Origin: Ooceraea biroi
Taxonomy: Eukaryota; Arthropoda; Insecta; Hymenoptera; Formicidae
Direction of reading: 5' to 3'
DNA length: 64,000 bases
Assembly (NCBI RefSeq): GCF_003672135.1
Contig: NC_039508.1
Coordinates: forward strand, 5,394,001-5,458,000
A model generated the notes under the pieces. The model made no database searches. It was not told the origin of the DNA and saw nothing but the letters and a program-made list of their open reading frames with translations. How positions within the stretch are numbered: the stretch's first letter is position 1; each line of letters opens with the position of its first letter. Shown here piece after piece: positions 47,016 to 60,523 of this stretch. Made by a program: the position numbers and the translations under genes.

Positions 47016-47052
47016 GTCTCTCTCTCTCTCTCTCTTTCTCTCTTTCTCTCTC
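47016..47052 (+). repeat. (TC)n microsatellite
   Basis: (TC)n with TTTC interruptions in a CpG-rich block. It generates long Ser/Leu-rich reading frames that are not genes. Confidence 0.88.
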
Positions 47053-50000
47053 CCCGATTCTCGTGTTCTCTCCCTTTCCGTTCCTCGTTCTCTCGCGGCC
47101 CACCCCGGTGGTTACCTTCCGCTTTCGTCTCGCTCTTCACCCACCCCCTGGCGAGCTCTGTCTGCCGCTGCTGCTCCGCTCGACCTGCCATATACGCGTC
47201 CGTCGAGTCAGTCAGGTGTTGCGGGCAGCTTCCGCGCTTCAAAGAGAATCAAGAGTTACGGCCGGAGAGAAGGGAGAGGGAGAGAAAGAGAGAGACTTGA
47301 TCTCCGTTCGCTCTCTCGGTACGTAGCTGGTACGTCCTTCTCGTCTCTCTCGCCGGATACCTCCGGTTGCATTGCGTTGCGCGCTGGTACCATCCATGTG
47401 TGTGCGTTGCCTTTTCCGGATGACACGTAATTAGTACGCGCTTATGGTGGCACGTAAGTTGCGCTAACTGATGACATCTGCATCGCAAAGCTCCGGATGG
47501 TTCTGTGGATAAAAATAGTGTTTGTTACACACATCCTGAGGCTAGATGCAGGAGTAAAATAAAACAATTGCATGATAATTACAGTTTACAACCATATAAT
47601 TATCAAGTCTGAGAAATACTTGGAATTAGCATACATAAAGAGAAAGGCAAAAAGTACTTAAAAAATTACTTACAAAATAGCCGTAGAAAACAGAGTTTAA
47701 GAGAATTAATGTGAGAGGTGATTACTTCTCTAACGGCATAAAACACATTTTAAAGATAGAAAATTGTAACGTTTTCGAAAATAAATAATATCAGCTTAAT
47801 TAAGCAGCACTAGCATCTGCAATAGACGATTGCATAAGTTTTTTAATTCCATAACGCGCCGTAATCCTTTTTTATTGCTCGTGCCTCTTTTTTATCGCCT
47901 TCGGTTCTTTCTCTGAGGAAAAGTGGTTATGAAAAGTCGTGAATTGCCAGCCGCTATGACTCAAACAGTATTGTACATGTCGCTCTATCGAGATTTTTAT
48001 CGGCAATAATTCGCGGATGATTGAATTGCACGTGTCGCTCAAGTTGGTTGCATGATGCACAATAGCGAAATAGATTCATACTTTACTAGCTTATCGAAAT
48101 ACCGAGCAACTATACTGACGCTACCTGTTTGCGTACCTAAATGTTTAACAGCTCCGCGTGTAGTTAACCACGTGTCCGACAATTTTCGCTGACACTGACG
48201 AACCGGCCGCACCATCGGCGCACCTGCGAACGCCATCCGATATTTTCACGGATATATTAAGTGCCGATCGATCGATCGTTATGTCAGTCATCTGCATGGA
48301 TATAACTTGGAAAAAGTCAGCCATGTTATTAAGCGCGTGTGAATGTTACAAAATATATATATTGCATAATCAATATCGCATCATATTGGTGGGTGAAACT
48401 CTTTTCATCCTTTATTCTATCAGTGTGAAAATAAAATTATCAAGTTTTATAAAGTAGAAGAAATTAGCATTAAAGAAAACTTGTCGCTTTCTAAGTCATA
48501 AACTTTTCAAAGTTAAGACTAAAAGTTTAACTAACAAGATTCGTATTATGTATTATTGCGCACATTTAATGTAAAGAAATTCACCACAAAGCCGCAAATT
48601 TGTATTTATAATAATTCTACGATGTGACGGCTATGATAATTCTATGACGGCTGTGAAACCGAAATTGGCTGAAATTTGGGCTTAATTATCAACGAGGAAT
48701 GACGTATAATTATATGCAATCTCCAAATTGTTGACTGTTATTGCCAACATTGGGTAACAGAATCTATCCGATTAAAATATCATTTCATTCGAGAATGAAA
48801 GACACTTGGACACTTTAAGATTCATTGAGCTGATACGAGTTGAGTTATAAAAATCAACTTTTGTATATTATCCAAGTTTTACTAAAGCTGCAAAATTCTA
48901 TGTCATTTTTTCAAAAATTTCCTAGAAAGTTTTTCATCAAGCTTTTTGCGAAACTGCTCACGATCAATCGGACTTACGTAATTACAATCGCTTATAACCG
49001 AGCTGACATTAGTCGTGGATCATGGAGTGGTCACGGATTATCTGCGGAACAGCCTATTTAAGAGATAAAACTGTGTAGATGCAGGGGGTGACGAACGTTG
49101 ATGGACCAACGCGGTAATTAATTATCCGCGCACGCGATGACGACACCCTCAATTATCTTCTCGTTACTCCCACGGAAAAAGTTCGTCCAATTAACGCGTC
49201 TGTCCTGCTAACCCGATATAGCCGGTAAATGGGGACGAATCGTTTCGTTAATTGAAAGCGCGGATTTTTTTTACAGCGGAATTAGGCGGCCGCAATCGGC
49301 GCTCTTGGTAAAGTTATCGATATTTTCGATCGCGGAAAATATTGTCACGCCTGGCCCGGGATTGCGTTGTTGAAACGCGTGTCGCGCGCGAATAAAAGAA
49401 TTAATTGCAAATATCGGAACAATATTCGGCGCCGCGAAATTCGTTTCCGTTTTAGCATTTCATAATTTTCCCGGCGTTCCCCGGCCGTTCCGGTTTAACG
49501 CCAAGTGTGTATACAACGCGGCCGGGACGTCAAAAGCGGGTATAACTGCGACGTACCTGCGCATGACATCTTTGTAATGAAACCAAGCAGAACCTTCGCG
49601 GAGTAAAGCTTCGATACCATTAACGATGTAACGGTTTCACGTCGACTCCAAAGAGCGAAGTATTTACCGTTTCGTCCGTTTCGCTCTTCCTCCCTTTCTT
49701 TTTTTGCTTTCTCTTCGTTTGTCACAAGAGACTTGTGATGCGAAGCCGATCGGCCGGTGCATTCTTTCAAGAGAACAGAGATGGAAGGTTGCGGTGAACT
49801 CGAAAAACCTGCGCTGGACAGCATGAATAATTTGTTTCGATTGTTATCACAAATTATCTGTCAAACATTGGATCGAACTTAAATATACTTACCATGTGCA
49901 ATCCGACGATGAAATAAAAAATTGTCACAGGTGCCACGAGGTAAACCCTTGCAAATGTAAACGTTATTCACCGGTACCTAAAAATCCACCCTCTGAAAGT

Positions 50001-53000
50001 GGTGACGGTGATTTCATCTCGTTAGGACTCACGCGCTTCGTTCCGTCGAACGTGATAATTGATGGTGGCTGTTGGGTCCACCGACCCAAGATCAGGTCGA
50101 CAGCCTCGCGAGTTCTCATCATCAGCGTGACGACAATGACAGGGAGAGACAGGAACGAAAAAGAGGAAAAGAGAGCAAGGGGAGCGAGAAAGACAGGCGA
50201 ACGAACGCATCGTCGAGAGGTCGGCGGCGATGGTGCAAGCGCGGGATGCGGAGCGGCGCGGCGTGTCGCGGCGCGTCGCGTCGCGTCGTGGCGCGGCTCT
50301 GTGCGTGACATTTTTGTAATGAAACCATGCTAAACGCACGTCGCGCGCGCGCACGCTCTCTCGGCAGTCAGTACGGTAGACATCTGGCCTGCCTCTCGCC
50401 TGGCCGTTCTAATATTGGAAATTTCAGTACGTCTCCGCGCCGGTTCCGCGGCCGCCTCCTCTCCTCTTGCACGGGGGCACCGCACCATGTGCGGGACATA
50501 TGTATAAACATAAGCCCGATCCACCGCGAGACGCCGAAGCCTTTGCCTTTAAAACGCGGCCGCGATCGATCTACGATTATTCGCTCGCACCCTTCCTCCT
50601 TCCTCTTGGTCTCCTCCTTTTGTTCGGTGTCACTCTTCTTTGGAGAGATTTCCAGATTGCGAGTGCTGTGTGGAGCTGCGTGATGATTCTTAGTTTGCTC
50701 GAGAAGAAATTTCCTTGAATTTTAATATATAATTGACAATTTTGATATTATCTAAGGATTGTAGTATATGTCAGTTGTCAGTACATAATATGATTTAAAA
50801 TGACGTTTTTTCATTCTCTCTAATTTAATAGGAATAAAGTAAAATAAAGCAATGGATAAATCTTAATGAACGATTTCCCTTCTCTGCAAGTTTTTCTCTC
50901 TTGGCCGGAATGGAATAAATCTATCTACTATTTATCCTTCTCTCATTCGTCCACACGCCGCTTTTTTCCCACCGGCTGTGCTGGCCTGTCCGGCGCTTTT
51001 TTCTCCTTTCTTGCGCCACCGTCGAAAGTGGAGCGAATTTAGCGAACCGCTTGATAGAGTCGTCGTCATCCCCAGTGGGTCCCTTTATTTTGGAAATCCG
51101 CGAAAGGTACTATCGCGAATCGAACAGGGAAGAACCGTGAGAGAGGAGGATAGGGAGAGCTGTCCAACTGCTTATTACACACGGTCGTTACAATTATATT
51201 AATAAATACAATCAATTAAATTTGGCCCACAGTCATTGTAATATTATATTTGCTCGACAATAAACGCCCTTTATAATTACATCGATTGCAAGTATAATTA
51301 ATAAAATTAATTCCGCGCGCTGTGTGTCTCGTCGCGATGTTATTTGCAATTTGCCGCGCGTTGCACCCCCTCGCGATCGAAAATTGGTGCCTTGATGTCC
51401 CGGTAACGAGCAGACCGGAAACCGCGCAGATCACCGGGCAGCCACGTGGATAAAACTCCGATCTTTCGTTTCCGGACCATGCGGTCCGTGCGCGAGACGA
51501 AGGGTTCGGCGAGATCCGCGCGGCGTAACCACAGCTGCGCGCAATTACGAGCGGGAGAGCCGTGGATTTTCTGCCGCGGCACGTATATCACTTTGGTAGC
51601 GGCCCCGCTCTTGTTTGCTTAACTAAGCGTCTTAACGAATTGCCGGAGACGCGCGTCTCCGGCAAGTCGGGGCCAAAGCTCACCTTAACGACGACGCTCC
51701 GCTACGCTGGGCGATCGATCGCAGGTGACATCCGAGTTAATTGCGTTCTCGACGTTGCGCGTCACGCGCAATCTCGCAGTTTGCGACTGCTTGCGAAAAT
51801 GCCCGCGGCATCGTCGATCCGCCGTGTATTTTCCTACCGAATGCTGTCGAGAATACGCGAATAGTGCACAGTCGCGATGACAATTGACCCGCTATTTTCT
51901 GTTCCTCCCGCCTGTATGTATCCTTCCGTCACTGTTGAGATGAATCGACGACTTGAGCATCGAAGGAGCTAATCTCGCGAATTTCTAGGGGAGAAAAATT
52001 TTTAAATGTAATTAGTTCATTATCATCGTTGTATCGTGCGTATGCTACGTATGACGTGTAACGTCAAATATTATTTCGAAGTAACCGAGCTCTGTTCACA
52101 TTTCGCATTTATCTGCTTCATTCTGTGTAACAGACAGCTACATGACGGCCGCGAACGAAGGAAAAAGAAGTATTCTTTTACGTGAATGGTAAAAATTTAA
52201 TTACTTGAAGCGTTAAGCCCGACGATTAAATGAAATGTTTCCAGGTTGAAGATAGGCTCTTTGTTTTACGCTTCGAAGCACGCATCTTTGAAAGAAGATA
52301 CTTCAACCGAATTACTCGTGCAATTCTTGAAGAGAGATATCATTGGCACTAATAAACCTTTTTGAATGATACTTAAAGCCGTATACAGAAAACGGTGCAA
52401 TCATCTTCGCTCGATCCTAATTTCAACACTAATTTCGAACACTTCCCCCGTAACTACATTTTAATCAGGTTGGATTAGAAATGTCTGTTTGTACGTCGCT
52501 GCGTCTTCCGTGAGAGCACACGTGAGATTAGAGTAATATATTCGCGATGTCGTCGCGCGCAAAATGTATTTTCAGTATAAATACGCGTACAGCAGCGCTT
52601 GCGATATTCAGCCTGTCGGCAGGTTTAAACTACGGGCTAAAAGTTTATGGTACTTTCAATTTCGTCAAACGCAGGTATATTCCACAATATTTTTTTTAGA
52701 AGCTTTTTTTTAATAGTACGCAGAATTATTTTGTAACAGCAATTCTTTTCGCGACGTAACGTGAAAATACGCTTTCGCGAGATTTGACTCGCGCTGTTAA
52801 TTGAGTACAGAGAAAACTGTTTTCTAGTTTTGCAAACTTTTGCAAATGATAATAGCATCACGATACTTATCTTAGAAAATGTTGGATTGCTCGCGGAGAA
52901 TCATCGATCAGTGATGTTCATAAGCTGTACTAACAAAAGATATATATGATAAAGCAAGAATTTTTAATTAATTCACCCATGCGGCGTTACACGGCGATGG

Positions 53001-55295
53001 AGTACAGATCTTTGAAAAGTAGTACTACTGCTTCATCAATCAAAGAACAGATTCCATTCACTATTATCGCAGCAATATGTGTCACGGGCTGCCAGAAGAT
53101 CGCAAATATTACAACACTTGTGCGTGTGCGACGAGCGAATCGCGAACATCTGTAACAACAGGAGAAGGCGTCAATTAAAATTATTGCGACCATCTGTCAC
53201 AATAAAGATCGACATGTCGCAACCGCGAATTGCTGTGTATAACCGTGCGTAAATCCGCCGAAACTGCGTAGCACAGCCTCTTTTCATCGTACGCGCGAAA
53301 TACGGGGGTGGTTTGATTGATGAGTGCGGCGATAGAAGAATCGGAGAGCGTTGTTACGTGACCGAAATATGGACTGTTGACGATTTTATTAGCCGGTAGT
53401 AATCGCGATCCTAATCTACAAAGTAACATATATCTAATTACCTCTAACTAGACAATAATAATGACAAGGATAATATTATACAAAAATAATACTGAACTGT
53501 TCAAAACACAAATAATCAATTAAACAGAAATGAGGAAAAGTAATTTCGTTTAAATTTTACGTGTAATTTAATTCTACAAAACCAAGAGGAAAAATGTTTC
53601 CTCGTTTAATTGAAAACCCACATGGTTAGACAAAGATTTTTTCGCACAGAATAATAAAATAATGTTATAAGACATAATCTCTGAAAATTTCATAAAATTT
53701 ATTGTCTTACTTTGAATATCTTGGTACAACAGTATCGCTACATTTTACAGACCGTCACGAACATTATTGTACAAAATTAAATAAATCGACTAATTGCTCG
53801 GCCATAAAAATTACGTTTACGAGCAGGCTGTTACGGATAATCGCATTAGGCTCGCCGAGCGTTCTCACGAATTTGTCGCGATTAAGCGGAGTGTGATAGT
53901 TACGAATGTTTGTCATTAGCACAGCTTTTATCGCCCAAACACGTCGCGCGATTCGGAAACCGAACGGAGGCTCGCGTTGAATTTCCCATGATGCAGTTAC
54001 AAACACGTTAAAACTCGACGGCATTTGGCGATGCAGTTTCGCGCGAAAAATTATAGCGAGTCATCCGAGCGGCCGTTTCTTGGACGCAACGAAGGGCTCG
54101 TTTGCATTTCACGTTAATAACGGGACCATGTGGCACCGAAGGCAGCCTGCTGTGCCAGGGCTGTGCGCGTCAATAAAATAAAATTCCATCCGGTAGGAGT
54201 GGCGGCGGTGCGCCACGTGGATCTTAAAGATTACTCTCGTTTCCGCATTCGTGCCATTTAATTTTCCTGCCCGTGTAATTTTGCCCGCGTCGAACCGAAA
54301 ATATTACGGGACTCACGCAAATCGCTCGGTTCTAAATCGGATTACGTCCGAGACGTTATAAATCCCGAGAACATGTAACTTTTTTCATGAATTAGAGGTG
54401 CAATCATGCAAATGTCTACCGCATCCTTTCACCGATTCCATTATCGATTACATACTGACACACGACGTAATCAATTTTTGCTTTCATGATTTCACTCTCT
54501 GATGACGGTTGGTTCGCGTAGGTCGATCAATCGAGCGCTGGAAGTTTGAAAACTTTCACGCGACGGTGTTTTCTAAAACAATATTTTTCGTGTACGTCTG
54601 CGTATAGAAAAAGATCGATTATTGTAACTCGATATATTCAGCAAAAATGGCGCAGCTGTCGGATTGTTCGTTGATGATCACTTCCTTCAATGGGCGCCAT
54701 TCAATTTCCTTACAGCCATGCCGTTTCCGGTGATACGGTTCTGTCTTCGGACAGCGACTAGTACATGCAGGAAAACCGTGCACGTGATGCACTTTGCTCG
54801 GGATAATGTCGCTGTAGCATCCGGTATAATGTCATGCGTAGGAGTACATACACGTATATTGATTTTGCCTGACAGAGGAAACTTTACTTTCTTTACGCAG
54901 GACTGGCTAATGACGATGGTAATAGAAATAATTCACGGTAGTTATCTTTCTTCAATTTAATTCCGAATAATAGCTCACATGGTTCACTGTGCACAGAAGT
55001 TTTTATACATTACATCAAGAATAGTACTAATCTCTACTTTTATTGATATCATTGCACAGAAAGACGTAATCGTATTTTCGAATTGAAACGTAATTCGATT
55101 TGTATACGTCTACATTAAATGAAATAAATCGATGGTCTCAATGATGTATTCCATTTAACGCGTCGTGTAATTCGACTGAAACAAATTCTCCCTTTTTAAT
55201 GGAAAATCCATCTCGCAGCATGTAGAGCATAGATACAATTAGCGATCTAACATTGCGGCATTTGCCGAAAGGGGAGGGGAGGACAAGAGGATTTA

Positions 55296-55404
55296 GGCTG
55301 TGTTCGGGGAGCTCACTATCAGCGCTAAAACTCTATAGTCATGTCACGTATACTATAGATTTTCAGCGCTACATAGCGCTAATAGCGTCTCCCCGAACGC
55401 ACCC
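55296..55404. mobile_element. 109-bp palindromic MITE, PIF/Harbinger-like
   Basis: The element begins GGCTGTGTTCGGGGAG and ends with CTCCCCGAACGCACCC, imperfect inverted repeats, and is flanked on both sides by TTA (55293-55295, 55405-55407). Inside, CAGCGCT and CTATAG also occur as inverted copies, so almost the whole element can fold on itself. A TTA duplication with GGNTGYGTTCGGGG ends fits the PIF/Harbinger superfamily. It encodes nothing. Confidence 0.72.
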
Positions 55405-56898
55405 TTACTCGTGCATTACGTTTGTTCGCGCGGAAAATACGAAAAAAGAACCGAACGTTCGACTGCTTTTAATGCCGGACGTAGCTGTCGGTGCGGAGCA
55501 CCGCGCTCGTAAAAGTCCCAGCAACGCGATTACCGTAATAAATATGAAACGAGATCTTGCAGCGTAAGCATGAGATAAAGAAGAAAAGGCGCGAGCGGGA
55601 CGTGAGGAAAGAAACTAAATACGCTGCTAGACGCCGCGCGGATACGCGCGTTGCGTACAAAACGCAAGACGCTTACGCGGCGCAGCATTGCCCCCCCGGT
55701 ACCACCTGTCAGGCCGATGTAAATCTTCATAATTTTTACGACTACTGTGCGTGTTCGCAACCGGCAAACATCCCGACGGTATTTACACGCCGACGCGCGG
55801 TGAGAAAAATCGCCTCGAGACAGGAAGAGCAGCGCAGCACTTGGATGAAAAGCTCTTACTTCCGATTGCGCTGAAATTAAAAACGAAATTAAAAGAAGAA
55901 GATTTTATTCCTCGTTTAATTCCCGACTGTTGTACGCTTCGTACGCTAATGAGAATCTTGAGAATTTGAGCAAGCACGACGCTCACGCACGTGATACTGA
56001 TTTGAGATGAAAAGCAATGTATATTTGGAAAATTCTTATGAAAAAATTCACACCAGCATAGAGAATACGTAGGTGAGAAGTGGTTCGCGATATCCGCGAC
56101 GTTCGTTTTATTGCTGGGAATATTTGCGGAGGTTTTTCCGTTGATGGTCCATTTGTAGGCCGTGCCGAGTGCGACCAAAAATGACGGCGGCGGCGCGATC
56201 AGTTATGGGCGGCAGCGCTCGCGAATCCCCAATAATTCCGGTGTTCCCGCGCCGTGACGGATCTTTGTTGGTTTGTAAAACTAACGTCCGTCCATTCCAT
56301 TAAAACGGCCATCGGTATGCGCGGCGACGGTCTCGTCTCGCCAGGCACGTAGATGAAACATGCGGCCGGCGCGGCGCTCTCATGAAATGGAATCAATCAA
56401 ATATGAATCGCGCGCACGATGACGTGCATATAGGTGTCCCCGGCTTGTCCACCCCTCGCTCGTTTTTCCGCGCGTCCTCGAGTCCAATCCCGTTGAAAGC
56501 AGGTGCACCCTCCCGCGAAAACGTCGCTCTGGGCAGAAGGAATCGCTAATGTTCAATTATAGTTCCCCATATTCTCCATATCAATTGCAATATTTCTATT
56601 ATGTTTTCGGTGACGTAAGAAGCCTTCCGTGGATCTCGCTTGGAAGGAAGGATGATTTTGAAGGAACAATGAATAAATCATGTATTGTGATTGCGGCATT
56701 GAGCATTGGAAAATAACTTTCTTCTTCGCTTGACAATTTTCTTTTTTCTATTAGAAATAACTGTTAGAAATCTGTTGATGTTTATTTGCGTTATCGCTGT
56801 CAGTTATCTCTAATTTCAGTTTGGATTAAATGCCCCAAGGTTCCAACACGAGGAGCAATCAAATAATTTGCATATAACTCGTATCGTATCGCCCGCAG

Positions 56899-57262
56899 GT
56901 GAGAACGCGGCTCGCGAGCATGAAAGTGGAGGGCGGAGTGGCGACGACGACGGTCCTCCATAAGGTCAAGGTCAAGGAAGAGAAGGAATGCTACCAACAG
57001 GCCCCGCCGTCGTCCACGTCGGCGGCGACCACCACGACCGTCGTGACGCTCACCGTCTCGGCGGCGACGGCGATCACCACGACCGTCACTAGCAGCAACG
57101 GCGTCTCCACCGTGGGCGCGAGTCCATCGACGACCACCACGGTGGTCCCTGCCACCCCCGCCCTGCAGCAGTCCTCCGGTATTATCTGCCATCCGCCGAC
57201 AACCGTCTCCAACCCCGCCGACTCCTTCCCAGTCGATCTTGATCTCAAGGCCAAGAGCAAGG
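56899..57262 (+). CDS. Candidate first coding exon of a Thr/Ser-rich protein of unknown family
   Basis: A possible acceptor (gcccgcag, to 56898) opens this stretch, an ATG follows at 56920-56922, and 114 codons later a donor (G|GTGAGC, 57263) closes it in phase 1. I do not recognise the family. The encoded part starts MKVEGGVATTTVLHKVKVKE, is rich in Thr, Ser, Val and Ala, has runs such as TTTTVV, and ends SFPVDLDLKAKSK. VKEE at residues 18-21 matches the sumoylation consensus. The low-complexity, probably disordered composition is common at the N-terminus of transcriptional regulators; that is only an impression. The codons are GC-rich and lack stops. The rest of the gene would lie downstream of the window. 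The polypyrimidine tract of the acceptor is weak, and chance origin in a GC-rich block cannot be excluded. Confidence 0.55.
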
Positions 57263-59026
57263 GTGAGCGCATACCTCGCATGCATAGCTAAAAAAATATA
57301 TTATTACACTAAATAAAATTTTTTATTAATAAATAAAAACAATATTACTGCGTGACGGAATAACCAAGCGATGAGTCAACAGTACTGCAGATGTTTTGCA
57401 TCTTGGAAAATCGTGTATGCTTGAGGAGGGAGTATTATCGATTCGCGTGATGTATAAAAGAGAAATTTGTTACCCCTGCTTTTTAATGTCGATGTCGGTT
57501 GCGTTAAACGGGATTGTTTCTGCTTCTTCGAAGTTGGTGGTCTTTGCGAGGGAATATTTCTTCCTTCATGGAGGACAATCGATCGGTCGGCCCGTTTGCC
57601 GACGTGTAAATATCAATTTGTATTGATCTATTGATTTCTGCACGTGGTCCGGTCTCACGTAATGTCACGCTTTACAAAATGTAAGTGCAAGTATCGGCGA
57701 GCACTCGAGACATAGTGGCATCGTAGAATTAAGTAGACCTCTGTTCTGCCTGGTGTATCGGAAAAATTGCAGTGGTCACGCTCAACGGCCAACTGCACGA
57801 TCGCAGAAAAGACCCCTCGTCGCATAGAAAAGCGCAAAAATAAAGTTGAAATTGAACGACGTGAAACTTTAATTGCTGTTACGTTAACGCGAACAATTGC
57901 CTATTATTATTACCCCTTCACGTTTAAATTATGATTAAACCGTCCGGGCGATCCGAAGTATCTCGTTGCGGAATATATGTGACGTTCAGAGCCGTTAATA
58001 CCCCCTTCACTTCCATCCCCATCGGCAGTACGTTGTAATAACCCGTCGACGGAGTGACACGTGTCGTTTAAAAATTAACAGCGCGATCACTCTGACCTGT
58101 TTGATCTATCGCTCGCTATAAAAAGCAAATAACTCGGCACTCAGTCGAATCGTGCCGTACGCGAGCTCGCTATCCTATTAATTCGGGATATATCGACGTT
58201 TCTCGCTCGAGAGCATGTCGACGGTGCACACAGCGCACAGGTGTGCTAAGTGCAGTTTATCTAATTTTAGATTCGCATCGCGGTACATTAATTTTTCCTA
58301 CATTTAACGTGGATTTCAGCGCTCGGCGCAGCTGTCAGCTGTCGACCTGTCGCTTACGATCCGTCACTTGCTAGGATTAGACAGCACAACGGCGATCAAT
58401 CTTAAATCGCTAACTAAATTATTAAGTCTTTCGTTCAGCTCGAAAACCCCTTGGTCAGTTAGCAGAAACGAAAACAGTAAAAATCAATAAAATTTTAATT
58501 AAAACGTGCACAAAGCACACGTCGCTCGGAGCTGTACAAATTCCGTAAGTTTAACGCGAGCATACATACACGCGGCGCAATTTCTTTCGACGTTTTCATC
58601 ATTTACTAGTTAAAGCAGCATAGAACCGGCACAGAAACCTTCATCTGGCCGTTCTCAAAGCCCGATTTGCAGGTCCGCTTGGATTCGGTGAGTCGCGCGA
58701 CCCTCTTTCCCGAGGTAACGTCCTCGCGGAAGTTGACCCCGATCCTCGAAACTGAAAATTGAAAAGAACGACCTCGCCGATGTCCGCGCTGCGAGAGCCC
58801 GCGCTGTGGGCGCGCGACGTACATTAGTTCGGAATATTGCATGGCGGTACCCGTATATCCAGTCCACGCGGCCGCTCTCTCGCTCTCTCGCTCCAATCGT
58901 ACATTCAGCCCGAGCCAGTTATCTAGACGGGCGGCGAGCCCGCAGCTAACTTGGGAACCGGGGCTCAGGAAAAAAGCCCCTTCTGGCACATCAAAGCCCC
59001 GTCATCGCGTCCAAGCGCGGGCTTCC

Positions 59027-59086
59027 TCTCCCTTTCTCTGTCTTTTTCTCTCTCGTTCTCTCTCTCCCTGTCTCTCTCTTTCTCCG
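59027..59086 (+). repeat. (TC)n pyrimidine tract
   Basis: Sixty bases of pyrimidines with single G interruptions. Confidence 0.85.
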
Positions 59087-59410
59087 CTCGTCCCGGGATC
59101 GATCAGCTTCTGTTGACGCAACGCTGCATAAAATCATCACAGAGGTGTCGACGAGGTGATGCCACTCGGCGTCGATTGATGTGATTAAGGATCCTTCGTG
59201 AAACGCGATAGAAACTCCATCGAGCCGACGACACGTCGCGTGGGGACATAGAATAAGTTCTCGGAGGAAAGGTCGATTTTATATTAGCTGAAGGATCCGC
59301 GCGATTGATGGTTAATGTTTAACGGGCTCGGGTTCTCTATATGCTCTTTGCGGCCTTTAGCACGCGTACCTCCATACGTACACATACCCGCGCAATATTT
59401 CGCAGACGGG

Positions 59411-59479
59411 AGGGAGGAAGAGAGAGAAAGAGACAGTGATAGAGATAGAAAGTTGGAGGGATAGAGAGAGAGAGAGAAT
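59411..59479 (+). repeat. (GA)n purine tract
   Basis: An interrupted purine tract of GA, GATA and GGGA units, ending in an unbroken (GA)7. Confidence 0.85.
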
Positions 59480-60486
59480 GTGCTCCGTGGGGGATGATGG
59501 CGAAACTCCTGCGAGCAGTCAGTCAACTTGGTTGGCTGGCCCGGTGTGTGTCGGTTAGGTTCGTGCGCCGCCTGACTGCCTGGTCCAGACGCGATAAGGC
59601 ACGTCCAACACTTCCACTGGGATTCTGCTCCGGGCTGATATCATATCCGCCGCGCCGCCAGGGCATTCTCGACGCTCCGCTCCGTTTTCGAGGTGTATTT
59701 CGCGATAGTCACCCGCACACCGCGTGTACCTACGGGCGCGGCTTACGACCTAGAGCCCACGTCCCCGGCCTCTTTTTCCCGATCTCGAGCTTCGTAGAAC
59801 CGGAAGACACGTAGCACTGAACAGTGACGGTGAATATGTTAGCGGTCGAGCCGCGAGTCCTGATGTTACTCGGGATGAGAGATTGGTGAATGGTCGCTTG
59901 ATCATGTGATTTCCGGTTAGCTATGTCTGATACATCGAGTTTTTGATGTTTTGGTAAAAAATAATGTTGCCATTTTGATAAATTTGGATTTTTATCAACT
60001 TGGATTTAGCAACTTTCTTGTAAATATAGTAGCTCAAATTAATTGGAATTTAATGAATTTATCGTTACGTTGCAGTTCTGTTTTTGGAAGAGCACAGAGG
60101 ACTAGTTAAATCATGATTAACATTAGTTGACATTGATGGAGAAGCAAGAGGAAGGGAAATTCGGGATCAGTTATTTTTAACTAAGATAGTCAGGGCTAGA
60201 ATAGCCCGAGTGCACGCACACATATGCACCATCTTCGCGTTGAAAAAATCCAAGTTGAAAAAAAGAGGCACCGGGTGGGTCATGATGTCGGGCGCTGACT
60301 CTCAAGTGTGCGAGCGATCAGGGATTCTGAGATAGTGACCGGGATGAAATCCCGACGTCCTCGTGGATCCCTAAGTGGCACGCTTGTCTGCGAGATGAAA
60401 TCGAACACATGGAGTCGCGTGATGTCGGATCGAACGGTGCGGAGGAAGCTCGCGAGAGGAAGGATGCGAGAAAAACGGAGCGGAGG

Positions 60487-60488
<2 letters not shown>

Positions 60489-60522
<34 letters not shown>

Positions 60523-60523
60523 A
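60489..60523 (+). repeat. (GA)n microsatellite
   Basis: About 14 unbroken GA units inside a GC-rich block. Confidence 0.88.

Larger units (their letters stand above)
36066..56898. other. Long non-coding region, no gene recognised
   Basis: About 20.8 kb with no supportable coding exon on either strand. It holds (AG)/(TC) tracts (36126-36160, 36956-36992, 39849-39896, 40245-40269, 47016-47052), a (GT)n run (38948-38976), a (GT)n-(CG)n tract (41809-41844), a 44-bp minisatellite (39244-39375), a perfect hairpin (43259-43283), a duplicated 25-bp motif (49564 and 50306) and a PIF/Harbinger-like MITE (55296-55404). CpG-rich islands alternate with AT-rich parts. It could be intergenic DNA, or intron and 5' UTR of the gene whose candidate coding exon starts at 56899. 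Confidence 0.55.

Noticed and set aside
46691..47326. 211-aa plus-strand frame
   Set aside because: Half of it is translation of a (TC)n microsatellite, and no domain is visible.
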